In this document: in pieces, positions 51,584-59,927 of the stretch
How the letters are laid out: each line of letters opens with the position of its first letter
Position numbering within the stretch: position 1 is the stretch's first letter
NCBI GenBank assembly: GCA_946409515.1
Contig: CAMJWS010000003.1
Span: 162,215 to 226,214, forward strand
DNA length: 64,000 bases
Reading direction: 5' to 3'
Source: an uncultured Caryophanales bacterium
GTDB lineage: Bacteria > Bacillota_I > Bacilli_A > RFN20 > CAG-826
The notes under the pieces: model-generated
What the model saw: only the letters and a program-made list of their open reading frames with translations
Databases searched by the model: none
Told to the model about the DNA's origin: nothing
Made by a program: the position numbers and the translations under genes

Positions 51584-52600
51584 CTATTTACCGTGCTTTT
51601 CCACAAAAGGACCGACTTTTGCAGAGTTTTCGACCTTAACACCATCTAAATTGGAGGAGATAATTTCCGCATCATTACCGACTTCAACATCGTTAAGAAT
51701 AGTGTTTGGTCCGATGGAGCAAGCTTCACCAATTTTAGACTTGCCTAAGATGGTTGTGTTGCTGCGAATAACTGTATCTTGGCCAATTTGGACATCTGGT
51801 GAAATATAAGCGGAATCGATATCTTCAATAGAAACACCAGAAAGCATTAATTTTTGGTTAATTCTTCTACGCATAATTTTGGACGCGTACGCTAGTTGGA
51901 CACGATTGTTAATGCTGTATACTTCTTTCATTTCTTCCGCCACAAACACGCCAACATGGTAGTTATCTTGGATGAAGAGTTGGACTAATTCAGATAAGTA
52001 GAATAAGTGTCTGTTGTTATCAACTGATAATCTTTCAATGTATTTGAATAGTAATTCGTTATCAATGATGCAGATACCAGTGTTAACTTCGTTAATTTCA
52101 TATTCAGCGAATGTACAGTCACTTTCCTCTCTAATCGCTAAGATACGATTGCTCTTATCTTCACGTAAGATACGGCCGTATCCTTTTGGATTTTCCAAAA
52201 CAGCGGAAACAACTGTCATATCATATTTGTTCTTTTCATGAATGTGATAAATTTGGCGGAGTGTTTCAGTTTCTACTAATGGTGTGTCACCATAGATAAC
52301 TAAGGTTTGACCAGGTTTGCCTTCTAAGAATGGTTTTGCTTGTAAAACAGCATGACCTGTACCTAATAATCTCTTTTGCCAAGCGATATCAGATTCTTTT
52401 TCCACTAATGATTTTGTTAATTCACCACCAAAACCAACAACAGTCACAATTTGTTGTGGGTCTAATGGTTTAACCGCATCAATAACATAGTTAATGATTG
52501 GTTTTCCTAAAATTGGATAAGAAACCTTTGAATGCTCTGGATCACGAGAATTCATTCCAGTTCCTTTACCAGCAGCTAATACGATTACATACTTGTTCAT
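51584..52600 (-). CDS. GlmU-like uridylyltransferase, truncated and with altered loop
   Basis: The 338-residue protein matches GlmU's N-terminal N-acetylglucosamine-1-phosphate uridylyltransferase domain (LAAGKGTGM, VIYGDTPL, ENPKGYGRI, NEVNTGICI) plus the first turns of the left-handed helix. Full GlmU is about 455 residues; the acetyltransferase half is missing. The nucleotide loop has Gly15 where GlmU has the near-invariant Arg (Arg18 in E. coli), while Lys25 is kept. Acetyltransferase activity is therefore unlikely and uridylyltransferase activity uncertain. It may serve another sugar phosphate. It precedes the 81-residue repeat protein and the ROK kinase. Confidence 0.85.
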   Translation of the reverse strand: MNKYVIVLAAGKGTGMNSRDPEHSKVSYPILGKPIINYVIDAVKPLDPQQIVTVVGFGGELTKSLVEKESDIAWQKRLLGTGHAVLQAKPFLEGKPGQTLVIYGDTPLVETETLRQIYHIHEKNKYDMTVVSAVLENPKGYGRILREDKSNRILAIREESDCTFAEYEINEVNTGICIIDNELLFKYIERLSVDNNRHLFYLSELVQLFIQDNYHVGVFVAEEMKEVYSINNRVQLAYASKIMRRRINQKLMLSGVSIEDIDSAYISPDVQIGQDTVIRSNTTILGKSKIGEACSIGPNTILNDVEVGNDAEIISSNLDGVKVENSAKVGPFVEKHGK

Positions 52601-52637
52601 AAAAGAACCTCCATTATGTTATGTAAAAATTATGTTT

Positions 52638-53501
52638 TTATTGTTTCAATACCTTGGCTAATTCAACCTGGTATTTGTTTTCTAGTTTTTTGAAGACCTT
52701 CTTCAATAGTTTTTTATCTGTGCTTAAAGCAAACACAGCGGAACCTGAGCCTGACATTTGAACAATCTTAAGTCCTTCCGCTTTTAATTCATCAATAATA
52801 GCTTGGATAGCAGGTACTAAAGAAACAGCAGGAGCTTGTAAAGCATTAGAAATGCTATTTGCTAATAATTCATCATCACCTTCTTCTAAGGCTTTAATGA
52901 CTGTATCGACATCACAAGATGTTAAATCCATTGTATCTGCGACCGCATATACTTCTCTAGTGGAGCAGCCTGCTTCAGGCTTAACGATTAACACGTAATA
53001 GTTATTTTTGATTTTGATTGGAGTGGTCTTTTCACCAATGCCTTGGCATCTAGCAGGTTCACATTTCACAAAGAAAGGAATATCGCAGCCTAAAGACTTA
53101 CCAATCTCCATTAATTGTTCATCAGTAGCCCCTAAATTGAGTAGCGTATTCACCGCTTTCATAGTGCAAGCCGCATTAGAAGAGCCACCACCTAAGCCCG
53201 CTTGAATAGGAATAACCTTATGAATAAGGATTCTAAATTTTTGATCAAACTTATAAATGCTTTGAAGTTTATCGATTGAGAAAGTAGCTAAGTTATAGGT
53301 GAATGAACCAATGGAAAAATCATCAACAGTAACAAAGTTATCTGGTGATTTGTTCAACTTATCAATCACTAATGAGTCGTGTAAAGAGATAGGTAACATT
53401 ACCATGTCTAATTCATGGAACCCATCTTCACGCTTACCAGTAATATTTAAGCAAAGATTGATTTTCGCATAACTACGAACGTGTAAACTTTTCATCTTCA
53501 A
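52638..53501 (-). CDS. ispE: 4-diphosphocytidyl-2-C-methyl-D-erythritol kinase
   Basis: The 287-residue GHMP kinase of the MEP isoprenoid pathway phosphorylates CDP-methylerythritol. It shows SYAKINLCLNITGKREDGFHEL at the N-terminus, the GHMP ATP loop PIQAGLGGGSSNAA (about 92-105) and the MSGSGSAVFAL segment near 260. Start may be at 53501 or the ATG two codons later. It follows rsmA by 41 bases, a usual Bacillota arrangement. Confidence 0.95.
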   Translation of the reverse strand: MKMKSLHVRSYAKINLCLNITGKREDGFHELDMVMLPISLHDSLVIDKLNKSPDNFVTVDDFSIGSFTYNLATFSIDKLQSIYKFDQKFRILIHKVIPIQAGLGGGSSNAACTMKAVNTLLNLGATDEQLMEIGKSLGCDIPFFVKCEPARCQGIGEKTTPIKIKNNYYVLIVKPEAGCSTREVYAVADTMDLTSCDVDTVIKALEEGDDELLANSISNALQAPAVSLVPAIQAIIDELKAEGLKIVQMSGSGSAVFALSTDKKLLKKVFKKLENKYQVELAKVLKQ

Positions 53502-53542
53502 TATAATCTTACTACTTAAAAAGTATTTTTAATAGGTGGTAA

Positions 53543-54352
53543 TTACTTTTGGAGATAATGATAAATCGCTAAATACGTCTCAGGAGAAAGATCTTCAGGA
53601 CGAGAAAGCGGATTAATATTTAAGTCAGAACACACTTTAGTGACTAACTCCTTATCTTTCAAAGTATTTACTAAATTGTTTTGGATTGTTTTACGACGGT
53701 TTGAGAATAGAGATTTTGCTAGTTTGAACGCTCCAAGAGCGGATTCTCTATCCTTAGTTTCATCAATATTAATGGCGAACACTACCGAACTACATTTAGG
53801 CGCTGGATAGAATGATCCGGCTTTAACTGTGAATAGTTTTTCAATGCTTCCGAGTAAATGCAATAGCACAGAAACAGGTCCATATTCTTTACCTTTAACA
53901 TCATAAAAACGATTAAGCGCTTCACTTTGAATCATGAAAACCATACGTTTCGCACTAATAGTGTTTGTTAAAAAGAATTGTATTGTTTCAGTTGTAATAT
54001 TGTAGGGTAAATTGCCAATTACTTTATTGTATTTAGAAACATCATGTTTTCTGATATCGCTTTCAATGATTTGAATATTTGAATTTTCTTGATAAACAAC
54101 ACGTAAAAAATTAACCATTCTAGGATCAATGTCCACTGCATCATATTTTGGATTTTTTAAGTTCACAAAATGAGTTAAACTTCCAAGCCCTGGCCCAACT
54201 TCTAAAACATAATCTTTTTCATCAAGATTTAGAGCATCCACAATGCGTTCACAGATTGATGGTTCCACTAAAAAATTTTGTCCATAATCCTTATCAGGTC
54301 TTAAGGAAGCTTTAGTAACTATTTCATTGATGTTAGAGCGATTAATTTCCAT
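53543..54352 (-). CDS. rsmA: 16S rRNA adenine-N6,N6-dimethyltransferase
   Basis: The 269-residue KsgA-type enzyme dimethylates two adenines near the 3' end of 16S rRNA. It has GQNFLVEPSICERI, SAM motif I EVGPGLGSLT (about 51-60), and the catalytic NLPYNITT (about 113-120). It overlaps the rnmV gene by 11 bases, so translation is probably coupled. Confidence 0.96.
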   Translation of the reverse strand: MEINRSNINEIVTKASLRPDKDYGQNFLVEPSICERIVDALNLDEKDYVLEVGPGLGSLTHFVNLKNPKYDAVDIDPRMVNFLRVVYQENSNIQIIESDIRKHDVSKYNKVIGNLPYNITTETIQFFLTNTISAKRMVFMIQSEALNRFYDVKGKEYGPVSVLLHLLGSIEKLFTVKAGSFYPAPKCSSVVFAINIDETKDRESALGAFKLAKSLFSNRRKTIQNNLVNTLKDKELVTKVCSDLNINPLSRPEDLSPETYLAIYHYLQK

Positions 54353-54869
54353 GATATTCTTTCACTATTTTCTTTAACACTTCTAATTGTACTTGATTAA
54401 GATTTAATCTTTTAAGTAATTGTTTATTATTGCAGATTCCTAAATTAAGTTTTTTGGCAACATGTGTCCTTAATTCGTTATTTTCTGTTATTCCTAAATT
54501 ATATAAATCAGAAATTGTAATATTTGGGGTTATTTCAGGGTTTTTAATTGAAAAAGCCTGCAATTTGCCAATTATTTCACTTATCTCACACTCGGCAACA
54601 CCATTCTTTTTACCCCTATTACACTTATTTATATCGATTTCTATATTAATGACGTCACATATAGCGTTATTTAGTTTGTTTCTAATAGCTTTTCCAGCAT
54701 CATCTGGATCTAAAAGAGCAATAACTTTTTTACCTTGAAGATAGGCTATTGTTTTAGCATCTAATTCATAGCCATTGACCACGGCAATTTCAGAAGAAAT
54801 ATAGTTAGAAAGATAAGAAGCATCTTCTTTTCCTTCCACTACTAAAACACCATCTAAATGCATCTTCAT
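54342..54869 (-). CDS. rnmV: Ribonuclease M5
   Basis: The 175-residue Toprim protein matures 5S rRNA. Toprim motifs are VLVVEGKEDASYL (about 8-20, catalytic Glu) and LLDPDDAGKAIR (about 51-62, DxD). Length fits RNase M5. It overlaps tatD by four bases (ATGA) upstream and rsmA by 11 downstream, the standard tatD-rnmV-rsmA order. Confidence 0.95.
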   Translation of the reverse strand: MKMHLDGVLVVEGKEDASYLSNYISSEIAVVNGYELDAKTIAYLQGKKVIALLDPDDAGKAIRNKLNNAICDVINIEIDINKCNRGKKNGVAECEISEIIGKLQAFSIKNPEITPNITISDLYNLGITENNELRTHVAKKLNLGICNNKQLLKRLNLNQVQLEVLKKIVKEYHGN

Positions 54870-55636
54870 AAGTTAAATAATTTACACGAATTTTCGTATA
54901 CAACTTCTAGTAAATGCTTCTTAGACATTTCTCTAATATTAGCAATTTCATCCGCAACCAAAATAAGGTTTGCAGGTTCATTAATAGTACCTCTTAATGG
55001 GTGTGGAGAAAGGTATGGGCAATCGGTTTCTAAAACTAATCTTTCTAGTGGTATTTCCGCTGCCACTTCTTTAGGAGTTTTAGCGTTTCTAAATGTCACT
55101 GGTCCATCTAATCCAATATACAAATTTAGGTTAATTATGTCTTTGATATTTTCGACACTTCCAGAGTAGCAATGCATCACTCCAGAATGTTGTGGTTTGT
55201 GGTTTTTAAGTATTTCTAAAGTATCTTGGAACGCTTCACGACTATGAATTGAAATTGGTAGTCCATGTTCATTTGCGTATTCGATCTGTTTGATAAAGAA
55301 TTCTTTTTGAATTTCACGTTTTGCAGGATCTTTTTCCCAGTGATAATCAAGTCCGATTTCACCGATTCCCACTACTTTTGGATGTTTTGAGAGATTTAGT
55401 ACTTCATATAGAGTTTTCTCATCAACTCCATCGAGATTTTCTGGATGAAATCCGACGCATGCATAAATAAATGGGTATTGTTCAGCGATTTTAATAGCGG
55501 TTTCACTGCTTTCCTTTTCCCAACCAATTACCACCATTTTTTCGATACCTGTTTGTAAGGCACGAGAAATAACATTATCCAAATCTTGGTATAATGCTTG
55601 GTCATTTAAGTGGCAATGTGTATCAATTAACTTCAT
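54866..55636 (-). CDS. tatD: TatD-family metal-dependent DNase
   Basis: The 256-residue TIM-barrel hydrolase shows the metal ligands in DTHCHLND (about 5-12), GEIGLDYHW (about 92-100), ISIHSREA, MHCYSGS and ETDCPYLSPHPLRG (about 202-215). Members act as 3'-5' exonucleases or amidohydrolases. Its TGA stop overlaps the rnmV start. It begins one base within the mnmE stop (TAATG). Confidence 0.94.
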   Translation of the reverse strand: MKLIDTHCHLNDQALYQDLDNVISRALQTGIEKMVVIGWEKESSETAIKIAEQYPFIYACVGFHPENLDGVDEKTLYEVLNLSKHPKVVGIGEIGLDYHWEKDPAKREIQKEFFIKQIEYANEHGLPISIHSREAFQDTLEILKNHKPQHSGVMHCYSGSVENIKDIINLNLYIGLDGPVTFRNAKTPKEVAAEIPLERLVLETDCPYLSPHPLRGTINEPANLILVADEIANIREMSKKHLLEVVYENSCKLFNL

Positions 55637-56958
55637 TATTTGCCCACACAGAAACGCGAGAAAATCTCTTTAGCTAAATCCATTTGGTTAGCTTCGCCTA
55701 AGATTTCCAATATAGCGGTATAAGCCTCTAATAATGAAACGGAAACTAGATCAATTGTTAAATCGTTTTCCGCATCTTGTTTAGCCTTTAAGATTGCTTC
55801 TTTCGCCTTCTTTAATAAGCCAATTTGTCTAGCGTTATTTAAAGCCGGTTTAGAGAAGGATATTTCATCTAGGCCGATTACTTCTTTAATCTTCTTAATT
55901 AGAGGCTCTATATTGTTGTTTAACGCGGAAATAGATAGTCTTCCATCTTGAGAAGAGATATCCGCTTTGTTGTAAACAACAATTGGGTGTAATTCTTTTG
56001 TGTATTCTAGAATTCGTTTATCTTCGTCATCTAATTCATTTGATCCATCTAAAACAACGATAACAACATCCGCATCGTTAATGGTTTTCTTAGATTTTTC
56101 AATACCAATAGATTCAATTCTATCATTAGATTCATGGATACCTGCGGTGTCATATAGATGTAAAACAACACCATCAATATTAACGTGTCCTTCAATAACA
56201 TCACGAGTGGTACCTGCCACTTCAGTAACAATTGCTCTGTCTTCTCCTAAGAAGGCGTTTAATAAAGAAGATTTGCCAACATTTGGTTTACCCACAATAG
56301 CGACCTTTACGCCTTCATTAATGATTTGAGCCTTTTGTCCATCCGCGATTAATAAATCGATCTTTTCCACTAATTCGTTAGACACGGCTACTACTTTATC
56401 CTTATTTGCGACCTCTATATCCTCATATTCTGGATAATCAATATTTACTTCAATTAAAGAGAGAATATCAGCTAGTCTTGTTTTAATTGGTTTAAGTAAT
56501 TCACTAGTCTTTCCATCTAATGATAAAAGATTTAATTTCTTTGCTTCTTTAGTGGTTGCGTTAATAACATCATTAATTGCCTCAGCTTGCACTAAGTCGA
56601 TTTTATTATGCATAAAAGCACGTGAAGAGAATTCTCCGTTTGTGGCCATTCTTGCCCCGTTTTGCATACACACTTCCACGATTTGCTTAGAAATAAGAGG
56701 TGAACCATGGCAGATAATTTCTACACTATCTTCACCAGTAAATGACTTTGGTCCTTTATAAACTAATAGGACAACATCATCAATCTTTTCACCTTTATCA
56801 ACGATAGAAGCATAAAGGATTGTACGTTCTTTAATATCTCTTAAATCTTTACTGCAGCATTTGCTGACCACGTCTAAAACATCATCACCAGATAATCTAA
56901 TGATGCTTAAAGCGGATTTAATAGGCGCGGTCGCTAAAGCTACAATTGTTTCAAACAT
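55636..56958 (-). CDS. mnmE: tRNA-modification GTPase MnmE
   Basis: The 440-residue protein, with its partner MnmG, adds the carboxymethylaminomethyl group to U34 of certain tRNAs. It has the folate-binding N-terminal domain, the G-domain loop GKPNVGKSS (about 223-231), switch GTTRDV, DTAG, and ends in FCVGK with the essential C-terminal Cys. Some positions in the NKxD motif read NKADI. It is coupled to tatD by a one-base overlap. A terminator-like hairpin separates it from khpB. Confidence 0.96.
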   Translation of the reverse strand: MFETIVALATAPIKSALSIIRLSGDDVLDVVSKCCSKDLRDIKERTILYASIVDKGEKIDDVVLLVYKGPKSFTGEDSVEIICHGSPLISKQIVEVCMQNGARMATNGEFSSRAFMHNKIDLVQAEAINDVINATTKEAKKLNLLSLDGKTSELLKPIKTRLADILSLIEVNIDYPEYEDIEVANKDKVVAVSNELVEKIDLLIADGQKAQIINEGVKVAIVGKPNVGKSSLLNAFLGEDRAIVTEVAGTTRDVIEGHVNIDGVVLHLYDTAGIHESNDRIESIGIEKSKKTINDADVVIVVLDGSNELDDEDKRILEYTKELHPIVVYNKADISSQDGRLSISALNNNIEPLIKKIKEVIGLDEISFSKPALNNARQIGLLKKAKEAILKAKQDAENDLTIDLVSVSLLEAYTAILEILGEANQMDLAKEIFSRFCVGK

Positions 56959-56977
56959 ATTAATTTACTGAGTCAAA

Positions 56978-57001
56978 AAACACCCTAAAGGGTGTATTTT
57001 T
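56978..57001. terminator. Terminator between khpB and mnmE
   Basis: ACACCCT / AGGGTGT with a 2- to 4-base loop sits between an A6 and a T6 run and would act on both strands. It should partly or wholly separate the rpmH-khpB unit from mnmE. Confidence 0.8.
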
Positions 57002-57004
57002 TAA

Positions 57005-57604
57005 TTATTCAACGTAGATAATTTGAACTTGTCTTTGTGCGCCTTCACCGATAGATTCAGTGCGAACATTGGCCATATTATTTAAGGCGTTATGAATCGC
57101 TCTTCTTTCATCTGCTGGCATTGGATCAAATGTGTAAGTTGTTTTTGTTCTTTGCACATCATGGCCCAATCTTCTAGCCATACGCACTAAGCGAGAGTAT
57201 TTATTATCTTTATAACCGTTGATGTCCAATAAGATTCTGAATCTCTTATGGAAGTGATTGCTGACTGCTAACTTAACTAATTCGTTAAGAGCTTGTAATG
57301 TTTTACCATTTCTACCAATTAAGATTGGATTGTGTGTGGAATCAATGGTAATTCTGATGACTTGGTCATCTAATTTAGTGTTGACTGTGCTTTCAATTTC
57401 TAATGCGTCAACGACACCTAAGATATAATCTTCCGCAAATCTAATGACGTCAGCTAAGTCATAGACTTCGACGATAATCTTTTTTGCAAATAAACCTTTT
57501 TTCTTATCTGAAACGATGTAAATAAGTTCATCAACTTCAACACCTGTTTCAGTAGAAGCAGCTTGTAAAGCTTCTTCAACGGTTTTCCCTGTATATTGTT
57601 TCAT
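57005..57604 (-). CDS. khpB: RNA-binding protein KhpB/Jag
   Basis: The 199-residue protein has the Jag N-terminal domain (TGKTVEEALQAA, KKGLFAKK), a KH domain with LIGRNGKTLQALNELV (about 95-112), and a C-terminal R3H domain with ARRLGHD and DERRAIHN. It binds RNA and in Bacillota influences cell division and envelope synthesis. It starts seven bases after yidC, the conserved rnpA-yidC-jag order. Confidence 0.95.
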   Translation of the reverse strand: MKQYTGKTVEEALQAASTETGVEVDELIYIVSDKKKGLFAKKIIVEVYDLADVIRFAEDYILGVVDALEIESTVNTKLDDQVIRITIDSTHNPILIGRNGKTLQALNELVKLAVSNHFHKRFRILLDINGYKDNKYSRLVRMARRLGHDVQRTKTTYTFDPMPADERRAIHNALNNMANVRTESIGEGAQRQVQIIYVE

Positions 57605-57610
57605 ACAATA

Positions 57611-59137
57611 TTATCTTCCTTTCTTTTTGGCTCTAGCAGCAGTGATTTTCTCAATAATTAAGGTTTGAGCAATTGAGAATAAAGCACCGACGAACCAATA
57701 AACACCCATGGCGCTTGGTAATGTGAAGCCCATGAAGATAATCATGGCCATCATAACATAGGTGACCATTTTCATAGTACTTTGTTGTTGAGTTTGAGCT
57801 GGGTTTTTATTTAAAGTAGCAACTTTTTTACGTTTTGCTTTTTGAATCCATTGTGGAAGAAGCATAGAAACAACTTGTGCCGCTGCCATCAAAAGGAACA
57901 AGATTAACGCTGCAACAGCGCTACCATTACCCCAGTTCGCCGCATTGAATAATACGGTATTAATAGCATCAGAAAGATGTAAATTGAACAAGGCGTCAGA
58001 AGACAAACTGGCGGAACCTTGTAAAGCACCCCAAACACAGATAAAGACTGGGAATTGGACGACCATCACTAATAGTGAACTAAGAGGATTAATCTTATTC
58101 TTCTTATATAGTTTCTGAGTTTCCGCAAGCATTTGTTGCTTCTCATAGTTATTTGTGTTGCTGTTTGGATACTTGTTTTGAATCTTTAGGATTTCTGGTT
58201 GTAATTGTTGCATCTTCGCATTAGACGCTGTGGATTTGATAGTAACAGCGAGCATTAATGATCTGACGATAAATGTGATGAGGAAAATAGCGAGGAGCTG
58301 AGCTAAACCGCCAGCTACACCACCATTCTTAAATGAGCTAACAAATGTTTCAACTAACCAGCCGATTGGATAGACTAATAAACCTTCAAAGAAGGTGAAT
58401 TTGCCATTAACCATCCAAGCTTTTGCCCATGTTTTAGCTTCAAGTTCCACTGGTACTTTATCGCTTTGGCGATATTTAGCACCATTGGCGTAGCCATAAT
58501 AGCCATATTCTTCAGTAGTAATAGCTAAACAAGAACGATATGAGGAAATAATGCTGTTTAAGCCATTCTTGTATAAAGTTAAATAGTCATTGGTTGGTAA
58601 ATCATCTAATGTAATGCCGCTTGTTGCATCAGCAGTCATAGCCTTGATATCTTGGTTCATCTTAGTCCAGTTATCCCAGAGTTTTTCACCAGAGAACTTT
58701 TGATAACCAAATTGGTCTAAAGCTACAACGACATCACCAAAGGTGATTGTTGTGGCGTCATATGAAGCACCTTTATATGATTTTAAAGCGTTATCTAAAA
58801 CATATTGGTCTACTTTTACAAAGTAATCATTACTTGGAGTTTGAAGACCTGCTTTAGCAGCTTCGTTATTTGCTCTTCCGATACCACTAGCGTTATTTGT
58901 TGGTACATTTACTGTGTAGTAAACATTTGTGTTGCCTTCAAATACTGGCTTAGCACCTTCTGGAAGAACAGCGCCTTCTTGTTTGGCGTCATAGTAATCA
59001 CTGACACCATAATCAAAAGCATAAAGGATATGAGCTTTATCAGTTTCTGAACAAAATGAAGCGGTACAACTAGATAAAAGAAGCACACCGGCAAGAACTG
59101 TCAATGCTCCTGTGAGTAGTTTTGTTCTTTTTTTCAT
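57611..59137 (-). CDS. yidC: Membrane protein insertase YidC with large N-terminal outer domain
   Basis: The 508-residue protein begins with a lipoprotein signal (lipobox LLSSC, Cys about 24), as in Bacillota YidC, then has about 230 extracytoplasmic residues before the insertase core. The core (about 255-500) has five membrane segments, with the groove Arg292 in ITFIVRSL and a cytoplasmic hairpin (MQQLQPEILKIQNKYPN). Usual Bacillota YidC/SpoIIIJ proteins are about 250-330 residues, so the outer domain is unusual. It ends with a basic tail for ribosome contact. It sits between rnpA and khpB. Confidence 0.93.
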   Translation of the reverse strand: MKKRTKLLTGALTVLAGVLLLSSCTASFCSETDKAHILYAFDYGVSDYYDAKQEGAVLPEGAKPVFEGNTNVYYTVNVPTNNASGIGRANNEAAKAGLQTPSNDYFVKVDQYVLDNALKSYKGASYDATTITFGDVVVALDQFGYQKFSGEKLWDNWTKMNQDIKAMTADATSGITLDDLPTNDYLTLYKNGLNSIISSYRSCLAITTEEYGYYGYANGAKYRQSDKVPVELEAKTWAKAWMVNGKFTFFEGLLVYPIGWLVETFVSSFKNGGVAGGLAQLLAIFLITFIVRSLMLAVTIKSTASNAKMQQLQPEILKIQNKYPNSNTNNYEKQQMLAETQKLYKKNKINPLSSLLVMVVQFPVFICVWGALQGSASLSSDALFNLHLSDAINTVLFNAANWGNGSAVAALILFLLMAAAQVVSMLLPQWIQKAKRKKVATLNKNPAQTQQQSTMKMVTYVMMAMIIFMGFTLPSAMGVYWFVGALFSIAQTLIIEKITAARAKKKGR

Positions 59138-59152
59138 TTAATAAGTCCTATC

Positions 59153-59473
59153 TTAAAATTTTAATAATTCTTGCAATAATTGTTTGTTATCATCATACGA
59201 ACGATTAATGAAATTTGCTTTAGCAATGATAACAATATCGAATGATTGAGAATTGTAGTCGATCAATGAATCACACATTGATCTAATTTGTCTTTTGATG
59301 AGATTGCGAACAACAGCGTTACCTAACTTAGAAGAAACAGAAATGCCCACTCGTGTATATGCATATTCATTTGGGCGATAGTGGATGACAAACGATTGGT
59401 TACGCTGCGCTCTGCCTTTTTTAATCGCTAGAGCAAAGTCATCACTTGCTTTAATACGATTAATAACTTTCAT
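59153..59473 (-). CDS. rnpA: Ribonuclease P protein component
   Basis: The 106-residue basic protein assists the RNase P RNA in tRNA 5' maturation. The motif VRNLIKRQIRSM (about 55-66) and the VGISVSSKLGNAV segment are diagnostic. It lies 14 bases after rpmH. Confidence 0.95.
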   Translation of the reverse strand: MKVINRIKASDDFALAIKKGRAQRNQSFVIHYRPNEYAYTRVGISVSSKLGNAVVRNLIKRQIRSMCDSLIDYNSQSFDIVIIAKANFINRSYDDNKQLLQELLKF

Positions 59474-59487
59474 AATTTTCCTCTAAA

Positions 59488-59622
59488 TTAGTCAGCTAAT
59501 TTTTTTCTGCCCTTAGCTCTGCGACGAGCGAGAACGTTACGACCAGTTGCGGATTTCATACGAGCACGGAATCCGGCTTTGTGTTGATGTTTAATTTTGC
59601 TTGGTTGATATGTTCTTTTCAT
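59488..59622 (-). CDS. rpmH: 50S ribosomal protein L34
   Basis: This 44-residue gene encodes [18 protein letters not shown] followed by the invariant L34 basic core and ends KKLAD. GGAGG lies upstream of the ATG at 59622. It is the first gene of the minus-strand rpmH-rnpA-yidC-khpB unit, beginning just left of the origin. Confidence 0.97.
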   Translation of the reverse strand: MKRTYQPSKIKHQHKAGFRARMKSATGRNVLARRRAKGRKKLAD

Positions 59623-59734
59623 AAAAGAAACCTCCTATTACATAGCGGTAAGAGTTTAACAACATTTATTAATAAATGCAAACAAAATAGGTTTTTTACA
59701 TATTTTTTATAAGATTAGTGGTGATATTTTTTGG

Positions 59735-59870
59735 ATATTTCCACAAATCCACATGGTGTTGAAAAGTGGAAAACTTATCCACAAAAACAAAGATGTGGAA
59801 ATGTGGAAAACTCCCTTAAAGGCTAAAAGAAAACACTATCGATGTGGAAAACTCAAAAATGTGGAAATCT
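59735..59870. other. oriC: oriC: DnaA-box cluster upstream of dnaA
   Basis: Between rpmH and dnaA, a perfect DnaA box TTATCCACA is at 59775-59783. Near-matches are at 59737-59745 (ATTTCCACA) and, in reverse orientation, at 59794-59802, 59802-59810, 59843-59851 and 59860-59868 (TGTGGAAA with final A or T). Such a cluster next to dnaA marks the chromosomal origin in Bacillota. Confidence 0.9.
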
Positions 59871-59927
59871 TCATACAAAATAAATGTGAATTATTTTATA
59901 ATAGTTGACACGAAATAGGTGACCGTT

